Source: an uncultured Clostridium sp.
GTDB taxonomy: Bacteria > Bacillota > Clostridia > Clostridiales > Clostridiaceae
Length of the DNA stretch: 5,816 nt
Direction: 5' to 3'
Assembly (NCBI GenBank): GCA_934777095.1
Contig: CAKVNP010000153.1
Location: 1 to 5,816 of the forward strand
Within the stretch, counting starts at the first letter, position 1; the number at the start of each line of letters is the position of its first letter. The notes under the pieces are model-generated. The model made no database searches and had not been told where the DNA came from. It saw nothing but the letters and a program-made list of their open reading frames with translations. Shown here piece after piece: positions 1 through 4,321 of this stretch. The translations under genes were made by a program, and so were the position numbers.

Positions 1-65
1 TATTAAATAGCTTTTTTGTGTTACTTTTCAAAAATAGGCAATAGCATATTTTTTCATAGCAAACT

Positions 66-539
66 TTACACTATCAATCTTCTTAAATCTAATTTAAAAT
101 ATAATACTATATATACTAATACTGCCACAAACAATATACTATGGATTAATATATCACTATTTATAATCTTCTTTATCCTAGTTCTATTCTGACATATTCT
201 GCTTCGTAAAATCTTAATTCTACAGATAATTTCAACTATTGCTCCAATTACCAAAGGTACTGATAAAATATTATATTTATAATGAAAAATATCACCTCTA
301 AGCATATTTCTTAAATCAGTAGTAAATCCGCAAAAAGGACATGGTCTTGCAGTGATTTCATAATATACACACTTTACATAATTAGGATATATCACCCTTA
401 AGAAATAAATAATAACTGGCAAAAAAATAAGCATAAAAGCTAAAATAACTGCCACTATATTAAATTGCCGATAACTTTTTATCCTATATTGGTTTATTTC
501 TTTTGGCTCCATAATCCCATCTATAATCTTATTTTGCAT
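66..539 (-). CDS. DUF2752-like small membrane protein
   Basis: A 157-residue predicted integral membrane protein. Visible in the sequence: hydrophobic segments at about 28-50, 91-108 and 130-148, and between the first two a CPFCG motif (67-71) followed by TTD, then RGD (81-83) and an Asn at 90. This cysteine-containing pattern (CPxCGxT..., then GD, then N) is the signature of the DUF2752 family, whose biochemical role is not established; the Cys pair could bind metal or form a disulfide, which is inference. The ATG at 539 overlaps the end of the upstream gene by 11 bp, which suggests translational coupling. A second ATG at 512 (sequence MEPKEINQ) is an equally credible start, since neither has a strong ribosome binding site and the first nine residues are not membrane. 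No promoter of its own is evident. Family assignment is fairly sure; function is unknown. Confidence 0.8.
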   Translation of the reverse strand: MQNKIIDGIMEPKEINQYRIKSYRQFNIVAVILAFMLIFLPVIIYFLRVIYPNYVKCVYYEITARPCPFCGFTTDLRNMLRGDIFHYKYNILSVPLVIGAIVEIICRIKILRSRICQNRTRIKKIINSDILIHSILFVAVLVYIVLYFKLDLRRLIV

Positions 540-972
540 TTATCTTCTGAGCTGTTTCTTCCCAAATCTTAAATTCTCGTTTTAATGGATACTCATATCC
601 TAGGCTGGCAAACCATTTCTGAAATTGGCTATACTTTTCATAATCATCAAATTTGCTCCAGCAAGTATCAAATTCAATAAATCCCTCTTCATTTTTCATA
701 GCCTCAATTATGTAGTTGTCTATTGGTATATGAAGAAAAGGAAGTAGAGTTTCTACTATGCTGCTATCAATTATATATAGATATTTAAAAGTCATATTAA
801 TCCACTTTTGTGCCTGCCCGATATAAAATTCAAATCCATGGTCTCTTAAAAGCTTAACTAGTCCTTTGCATGCTTTTTCATGCCATGAATCAAAATCTTC
901 TTTAGTAACATCTTTTTTGTTTAGTATTTCTAATACTTCATTTTTAACCATTTCTTTTGATGAAGATTTCAT
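529..972 (-). CDS. Unrecognised protein, C-terminal part of a gene split by an in-frame stop
   Basis: A 147-residue soluble protein rich in Trp, Tyr, Phe, Lys and Glu, with no signal peptide or membrane helix. The most distinctive stretch is GQAQKWINMTFKYLY (52-66), then HIPIDN (81-86), and an aromatic C-terminal third with repeated FxKW/FKIW patterns. I do not recognise a named domain. The ATG at 972 is preceded by AAAGGGA a few bases upstream, so this part could be translated alone. However, the frame runs without interruption back to the TGA at 997-999 and is the same frame as the 43-residue ORF just upstream, so this is most likely the C-terminal three quarters of one protein of about 199 residues. 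The gene end overlaps the DUF2752 gene by 11 bp. Confidence 0.65.
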   Translation of the reverse strand: MKSSSKEMVKNEVLEILNKKDVTKEDFDSWHEKACKGLVKLLRDHGFEFYIGQAQKWINMTFKYLYIIDSSIVETLLPFLHIPIDNYIIEAMKNEEGFIEFDTCWSKFDDYEKYSQFQKWFASLGYEYPLKREFKIWEETAQKINAK

Positions 973-996
973 CTTTTCCCTTTTTTTATTATTATT

Positions 997-1128
997 TCAG
1001 CATCTTACTGTTCTTTGTACATCTCTATAAGCTCTATCAACTGCCATATCAAAAATATTTTTGCTGGCGCCAAAGCAAGTATAATATAAAAAATCATAAA
1101 CGTCTTTTTCTATCTTGATTTCTTCCAT
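997..1128 (-). CDS. Short 43-aa ORF, N-terminal part of the split gene
   Basis: Reads MEEIKIEKDVYDFLYYTC at its start and ends in RTVRC before a TGA. It has the best translation start in this unit: the ATG at 1128 is preceded by AGGGG with a 7-base spacer, and an extended -10 promoter lies about 37 bp upstream of the ATG. It is cytoplasmic, mixed charged and aromatic, with no membrane segment. Its reading frame is exactly that of the 147-residue ORF starting at 972: eight further sense codons (NNNKKREK) join them if the TGA is ignored. I therefore read it as the N-terminus of the same protein, cut by a nonsense codon, rather than as a separate small gene. A genuine small leader protein translated before the 147-residue product remains possible. 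Confidence 0.6.
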   Translation of the reverse strand: MEEIKIEKDVYDFLYYTCFGASKNIFDMAVDRAYRDVQRTVRC

Positions 1129-1164
1129 AACTACACCCCTTGCTTAAAGACTTTACCTAAAATT

Positions 1165-1193
1165 ATTTTACCATATTTTAACACAAATAAAAA
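1165..1193 (-). promoter_or_regulatory. Predicted sigma-A extended -10 promoter of the split gene / DUF2752 unit
   Basis: On the minus strand TGG-TAAAAT forms an extended -10 element (-10 at 1165-1170, TGG at 1171-1173). A weak -35 TTTTTA lies at 1188-1193 with a 17-bp spacer. The predicted transcription start is near 1158, giving a leader of about 30 nt before the ATG at 1128. The same TATGGTAAAAT string occurs upstream of the GH43 gene at 4249-4259. Confidence 0.5.
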
Positions 1194-1198
1194 TACAC

Positions 1199-1420
1199 TT
1201 ACTTTAAAAGCCTGACTATATTTTTTACAGCTTTCTCCATATTGCTTTGCCCATTTGTTAAATTTTTATCTAATAGCTGGATAGATTTTTCATCTCCACC
1301 TTTCTGCCATCCAAAAACATAACTTGCCCCGTTTTCCCCTGTCAATGGGTTCTTTACATCACAAGCTGCTTCAATTTGCACTTCTGCAATTCTTTTGTCA
1401 AAGGAAGATAAATCTGCTAA
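1199..1420 (-). pseudogene. Glycerate kinase remnant, truncated and internally deleted
   Basis: The frame between the TAA at 1421-1423 and the TAA at 1199-1201 reads LADLSSFDKRIAEVQIEAA, then CDVKNPLTGENGASYVFGWQ, then KGGDEKSIQLLDKNL. This closely follows the conserved central block of the glycerate kinase family (GlxK/GarK type: ...FDpR, ACDVxNPLxGxxGA, FGPQKGA, LLD). The homologous stretch begins before the first possible start codon (GTG at 1381), which has no ribosome binding site. After NLTN the sequence jumps to MEKAVKNIVRLLK and stop, which resembles the C-terminal tail of the same family rather than what normally follows. About 73 codons remain of a protein usually near 370-380, so this cannot be an active kinase. 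The usual Pro in FGPQKG is Trp here. Family assignment is confident; the internal-deletion reading is inference. Confidence 0.75.
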
Positions 1421-1436
1421 TTATCGTATTTTACGT

Positions 1437-1470
1437 ATTAAAATAAGCACCTGTAAATTACAGATGCTTT
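1437..1470 (-). terminator. Rho-independent terminator after the HD-GYP gene
   Basis: An 11-bp stem at 1445-1469 (AAGCA, one variable pair, CTGTA, with a 3-nt loop) is followed on the minus strand by ATTTTAAT. The variable pair is U-G in minus-strand RNA but C-A in plus-strand RNA, so the stem is complete only in the minus-strand transcript. This matches the direction of the HD-GYP gene, whose stop lies 20 bp upstream. The U-tract is imperfect. Confidence 0.65.
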
Positions 1471-1488
1471 TATCATTACACTATTATT

Positions 1489-2409
1489 TTAAGAAATATT
1501 GGATAAATAGCAGGTTGCATTAGTATCCACTGATTTAGGTACACATTTTACCACTTCATTCTTTGGTATACTCATAAATATTTTTACAATTTCCTTGTCT
1601 AATTGAGTATTACTGCTAATTCTCATTATCTCAATAGCTTCTTCATAGCTTTTAGGACTTTTATATGACCTACGCATTGTTATTGCAGAATAAGTATCTG
1701 CCACTGAAATAATTTTAGCTGCTAAAGGAATATTTTTATCTAAAACTCCATAATAACCCTTGCCATCTACTCTTTCATGATGGAATAAAATCCATTCTTT
1801 TATTTGTGCGAAATTATTTAAAGGCTTTAATATCTGTACAGCAATTTCTGGATGACGTTTCATAATCTCCATTTCTTTACTGCTTAACTTTCCCTCTTTA
1901 TTTAAAATAGCTTCCGGAACCCCTAGTTTGCCTAAATCATGCAGTAAAGCCGCATATTGTAGGCTAATAGGATTAATTTTAATTTTTAAGTTATGAGGAA
2001 GATACTTATAAATTAACATAGTAAGATTTTTTACATATTCACTATGTCCATTTAAATTAGGATCTCTAGCCTCAATTACTCCAATTAAAACTTCGGAAAT
2101 CTGCATGCTTCTATCTTTTACTGTATCTACTAGCTGACGCATTAAAGTTAATACTAATGACACAAATATACTTCCTCCAAGAAGAATACCAGCTATTAAT
2201 ATATCTAATTTATCAAATATTATAGTTCCTATATAACCAAGTAAAAAGAAATCCAATAAATAAAATGCTATTTTTATCAGCAGATTACTTTTTAGCTCTT
2301 CACCAGTCATAACATCTTTTAAATCTTTAGTAAAACATATATATCGATAAATATTGTATACCATTATTAAACTTCCAATGATAACCATTATATTCACTAT
2401 AGTTTTCAT
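1489..2409 (-). CDS. Membrane HD-GYP domain protein (variant GYY motif), putative c-di-GMP phosphodiesterase
   Basis: 306 residues from the chosen start. The N-terminal third has three hydrophobic helices (about 2-23, 45-65, 69-89). An HD-GYP domain fills about 105-285. Visible catalytic and metal-ligand positions: H122 in GHSEY, H157-D158 with K161 (LLHDLGK), H186 (KRHPE), H210-H211 (HHERVDG), D238 (SVADTYSA). HD-GYP proteins hydrolyse cyclic-di-GMP with a di- or tri-metal site. All core ligands appear present, but the signature GYP is GYY (218-220) and the usual DxYDA is DTYSA, so activity is likely but not certain. The upstream ATG at 2427 has no ribosome binding site. The ATG at 2409 has GGTGGTGAT at 2417-2425, one mismatch from the ideal GGAGGTGAT, with a 7-base spacer, so I chose it. 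The gene lies 76 bp after the response regulator with no convincing terminator between, so it may be co-transcribed. Confidence 0.85.
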   Translation of the reverse strand: MKTIVNIMVIIGSLIMVYNIYRYICFTKDLKDVMTGEELKSNLLIKIAFYLLDFFLLGYIGTIIFDKLDILIAGILLGGSIFVSLVLTLMRQLVDTVKDRSMQISEVLIGVIEARDPNLNGHSEYVKNLTMLIYKYLPHNLKIKINPISLQYAALLHDLGKLGVPEAILNKEGKLSSKEMEIMKRHPEIAVQILKPLNNFAQIKEWILFHHERVDGKGYYGVLDKNIPLAAKIISVADTYSAITMRRSYKSPKSYEEAIEIMRISSNTQLDKEIVKIFMSIPKNEVVKCVPKSVDTNATCYLSNIS

Positions 2410-2416
2410 CAATAAA

Positions 2417-2425
2417 ATCACCACC
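2417..2425 (-). promoter_or_regulatory. Shine-Dalgarno sequence deciding the HD-GYP start
   Basis: GGTGGTGAT on the minus strand pairs with the 16S anti-Shine-Dalgarno with one mismatch and ends 7 bases before the ATG at 2409. It lies inside the first codons of the longer alternative ORF that begins at 2427, which argues for the shorter product. Confidence 0.6.
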
Positions 2426-2485
2426 ATAATATTTATCGATTGGTTTACATAATTATTTAACCTTTTTATAAAATAATGATTTTAT

Positions 2486-3148
2486 TTATACATTGGAATA
2501 CTCTAAATTTAAGTTATTAGCGTAAATCGCTAATTCCGTTCTACTCTTTAATTCAAGCTTAGAAAGTATTCTTGTTACGTAATTTTTTACAGTTCCCTCC
2601 GTAATAAAAAGAGCTTTAGAGATTTCTTTGTTATTCTTACCTTGTGAAATTAGCTTTACTACATCCAGCTCTCTACTAGTAAGTAATTCCAATTTATTAT
2701 CCTGAATATAATATTCATTAGAATCAACAATTGAATTAAAAGCTTTAATAACCTTGGTAGTTACCTCTGGATCAAGCAGCATACCACCATTATAGGCAGA
2801 CTTAATAGCTCTTACGATATATTCTGAACCTACATCCTTTAAAAGATAGCCATCAGCCCCATTTCTAATAGCTTTAAAGATATACTCATCTTCGTTAAAG
2901 GTAGTAAGAATAATTATTTTTATATTCTTATTAACCTGCTTAATAATTTTAGTTGCTTCCACTCCTCCAATTATAGGCATTCTAATATCCATTAAAATTA
3001 CATCTGGCTGAATATCCTGCAGCAGATCGATTAATTCTTTGCCATTTTCCGCCTCTGCAATTACTTCAATTTCATCGTATAGGCTTAGAATCATTTTAAT
3101 TCCTTCTCGTACTATTTTCTGATCATCAGCTAATACAACTTTTATCAT
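2486..3148 (-). CDS. NarL/FixJ-family two-component response regulator
   Basis: 220 residues, the usual length for the family. The receiver domain (about 2-118) has the acidic pair D8-D9, phospho-acceptor D54 (ILMDIRMP), T82 and K104 (YLLKD), so all phosphorylation residues are intact. A linker (about 125-152) leads to a LuxR-type helix-turn-helix (about 153-215) with LTSRE (156-160), the GKNNKEISKAL helix and TEGTVKNYVTRILSKL recognition region. It should bind DNA as a dimer when phosphorylated by the kinase encoded just upstream. The ATG at 3148 lies inside the last codons of the kinase gene (23-bp overlap) and is preceded by GGGGGGAT about 8 bases upstream, consistent with coupled translation. 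Likely targets are the near-palindromes between the kinase and GH43 promoters; that is inference. The specific regulon and gene name cannot be read from the sequence. Confidence 0.93.
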   Translation of the reverse strand: MIKVVLADDQKIVREGIKMILSLYDEIEVIAEAENGKELIDLLQDIQPDVILMDIRMPIIGGVEATKIIKQVNKNIKIIILTTFNEDEYIFKAIRNGADGYLLKDVGSEYIVRAIKSAYNGGMLLDPEVTTKVIKAFNSIVDSNEYYIQDNKLELLTSRELDVVKLISQGKNNKEISKALFITEGTVKNYVTRILSKLELKSRTELAIYANNLNLEYSNV

Positions 3149-4013
3149 TTCTATTATCCCCCCATAATAATGGAATACTTATCTTAACACCAAATCCTCC
3201 ATTATCACTTGTAAAGTAGTCTACATTTCCTTTTAAGGAACTTGTCCTATTTTCAATGCCTATTAATCCATTAGATTTAACAATTTCAGTGCAGCCGACT
3301 CCATTATCCTCTATAGTAAGTATTACAAAAATCTTCTCCCTAATAATATTTATCTTAATTTCACTTGCTTTTCCATGCTTTATGCTATTAGTTATTGATT
3401 CCTTAATATTTTTATATAGAGAATTTTTAATTACTGGACTTAGACTATCTAAATTCTCAGCTGCTTTATAAATAAATTTTAGATTATTAAATGTAGAAAA
3501 ATTAGAAAATATATCTTCAATTGCTTCGGAAAAACATTCTATTTCACTTTCTTCATTTAATAACTCAAAACATTGTCTTAAATCACTTATACATGTCTTA
3601 GTTATATTTTCCGATTTTATAATAATATCTTTAACCTTTTCTGGCTTCGTATCACAAATTTTCTTAGCAAACTCCAAATGCATGGCAAGCGCCATTAATG
3701 AGTGCCCTACAGAATCATGCAGCTCTTGTGCAAGATGAGAGCGTTCCTTTGTAATAGTTAACTCTTCTATCTGTAATGCATACTGCTGAAGTTTTATGTT
3801 TTTATTCTTTAAATCCTCATTTAATATATTCACTCTTTCCTTTTCTCTTCTAATTGCATTAATAGAATATGATGTATATGCTATAGAACAGTAACTCAAT
3901 AATATCCCGCATACACTAGTAAATTCCTCAAAGTTATTTGGTATACCCATATCTAAAAATAATAAAGTAGAAAATATAGAGCAATGGATAAATAATAGTA
4001 AGAATAATTCCAA
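3126..4013 (-). CDS. Membrane sensor histidine kinase, HisKA_3 type
   Basis: Conservative boundaries from a TTG at 4013 give 295 residues, in this order: hydrophobic segments (about 2-20 and 31-53), a charged coiled-coil (55-92), a HisKA_3 dimerisation box with catalytic H99 in ELHDSVGH, and a HATPase_c domain with the N-box (N209 in ESITNSIKHG), DNGVG (236-240), GLIGIENR (249-256) and GGFGVKI (272-278). All ATP-binding motifs are present, so the protein should autophosphorylate and pass phosphate to the overlapping response regulator. No extracellular sensor domain is visible, so the signal is probably read in or near the membrane. The TTG is a poor start: AAAGGGA lies directly against it with almost no spacer. 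The frame continues upstream as membrane-like sequence to about 4121, so the true protein is probably about 331 residues (see the entry at 4014-4124). Confidence 0.85.
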   Translation of the reverse strand: MELFLLLFIHCSIFSTLLFLDMGIPNNFEEFTSVCGILLSYCSIAYTSYSINAIRREKERVNILNEDLKNKNIKLQQYALQIEELTITKERSHLAQELHDSVGHSLMALAMHLEFAKKICDTKPEKVKDIIIKSENITKTCISDLRQCFELLNEESEIECFSEAIEDIFSNFSTFNNLKFIYKAAENLDSLSPVIKNSLYKNIKESITNSIKHGKASEIKINIIREKIFVILTIEDNGVGCTEIVKSNGLIGIENRTSSLKGNVDYFTSDNGGFGVKISIPLLWGDNRNDKSCIS

Positions 4014-4124
4014 TCCCTTTAATCTTGTTATTTCTATTAAAATAAAAAATAAATATGCTACTGTCTCTGGCCCTATTAAAAAATTCCTTAAAACAATGGC
4101 ACCTAAAATTGTGAATAAGATACT
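4014..4124 (-). other. Probable N-terminal extension of the histidine kinase without a standard start codon
   Basis: In the kinase frame, 37 sense codons precede the TTG, back to a TAA at 4125-4127. They encode strongly hydrophobic sequence (ILFTILGAIVLRNFLIG, then VAYLFFILIEITRLKG), typical of the first membrane helices of such kinases. No in-frame ATG, GTG or TTG occurs. An ATC at 4119-4121 lies 9 bases after AGAAAGG (4131-4137), where a start codon would be expected, and a good promoter lies just upstream. Either a rare ATC/ATT start is used, the start codon has mutated, or there is a sequencing error. Confidence 0.55.
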
Positions 4125-4163
4125 TTATGACCTTTCTTCTATAAATAATATCCTTATTTTTAC

Positions 4164-4192
4164 ATTATAACTAATTTACATAATTTAATCAA
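4164..4192 (-). promoter_or_regulatory. Sigma-A promoter of the histidine kinase operon
   Basis: On the minus strand TTGATT (-35, 4187-4192) and a perfect TATAAT (-10, 4164-4169) are separated by 17 bp. The transcription start is predicted near 4157, leaving about 36 nt of leader before the ATC at 4121. The -35 box abuts the palindrome at 4192-4209, so the promoter could be controlled by whatever binds there. Confidence 0.65.
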
Positions 4193-4209
4193 TATTACTA
4201 AAGTAATAT
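4192..4209. promoter_or_regulatory. Operator-like perfect palindrome, site 1
   Basis: ATATTACT and AGTAATAT are perfect 8-bp inverted arms around AA. The site touches the -35 box of the kinase promoter. Its centre lies about 43 bp upstream of the predicted kinase start and about 65 bp upstream of the predicted GH43 start. The likely ligand is the adjacent LuxR-type response regulator; this is inference from position and symmetry. Confidence 0.5.
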
Positions 4210-4217
4210 GCAAGATG

Positions 4218-4231
4218 ATTACTAAGGTAAC
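4218..4231. promoter_or_regulatory. Operator-like near-palindrome, site 2
   Basis: ATTACTAAGGTAAC differs from the 14-bp core of site 1 (ATTACTAAAGTAAT) at only two positions. Centre-to-centre distance to site 1 is 24 bp. Its centre lies about 41 bp upstream of the predicted GH43 transcription start, at the edge of that promoter's poor -35 region, a position typical of activators contacting RNA polymerase. Confidence 0.45.
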
Positions 4232-4259
4232 TATTATTTATGCGTATTTATGGTAAAAT
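4231..4259 (+). promoter_or_regulatory. Predicted promoter of the GH43 gene
   Basis: TGG-TAAAAT gives an extended -10 (TGG 4251-4253, -10 at 4254-4259). The hexamer 17 bp upstream (CTATTA, 4231-4236) is a poor -35, consistent with dependence on an activator. The predicted start is near 4266. A second possible -10, TATAAT at 4290-4295, has no -35 at usable spacing (TTGCTT at 4261-4266 is 23 bp away), so I rank it lower. Confidence 0.45.
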
Positions 4260-4264
4260 TTTGC

Positions 4265-4294
4265 TTATATAGAGAAATATTTTACTCTATATAA
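4265..4294 (+). repeat. Perfect 10-bp inverted repeat in the GH43 leader
   Basis: TTATATAGAG and CTCTATATAA are exact inverted arms with a 10-nt loop. If transcription starts near 4266, this forms a hairpin at the very 5' end of the mRNA, where such structures can protect transcripts from decay. It could instead be a protein-binding site. It is not followed by a T-run, so it is not a terminator. Confidence 0.6.
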
Positions 4295-4321
4295 TTACTT
4301 TACTATAAAAGGGGGATAATA

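Larger units (their letters stand above)
529..1128 (-). pseudogene. Single ancestral gene of about 199 codons interrupted by TGA at 997-999
   Basis: Taken together, the 43-residue and 147-residue ORFs form one continuous frame from the ATG at 1128 to the TAA at 529-531, broken only by TGA at 999-997 (minus strand). The promoter and strong ribosome binding site lie in front of the first part only. The linker between the parts is Lys/Asn-rich and low in complexity, as in a loop. Explanations, in my order of preference: a recent nonsense mutation, a sequencing error, or functional reinitiation at the internal ATG at 972, which has its own weak Shine-Dalgarno sequence. A frameshift in the seven-T run at 981-987 is not needed, because the frames already match. 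Confidence 0.6.

Noticed and set aside
1..65. Three ATAGC repeats (7-11, 41-45, 56-60) downstream of the DUF2752 gene
   Set aside because: They are five-base matches in AT-rich DNA with irregular spacing and form no stable hairpin; chance explains them. No terminator or gene is visible in this end piece.
997..999. TGA read as selenocysteine or tryptophan
   Set aside because: I see no convincing SECIS-like hairpin just downstream, the next codons are low-complexity Asn/Lys, and the other genes use normal stops. A nonsense mutation or error is simpler.
1199..1381. 60-residue protein starting at GTG 1381 as a real small gene
   Set aside because: Glycerate kinase similarity begins upstream of the GTG, and there is no ribosome binding site; it is part of a relic.
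2468..2485. Inverted repeat ATAAAAT / ATTTTAT directly after the response regulator stop, as a terminator
   Set aside because: The stem is only A-T pairs, and on the minus strand it is followed by A-rich rather than T-rich sequence, so it is unlikely to stop transcription before the HD-GYP gene.
3256..3471. 71-codon plus-strand open frame
   Set aside because: It lies fully inside the ATP-binding region of the histidine kinase on the other strand, lacks a ribosome binding site and matches no family; it is a shadow of the kinase gene.
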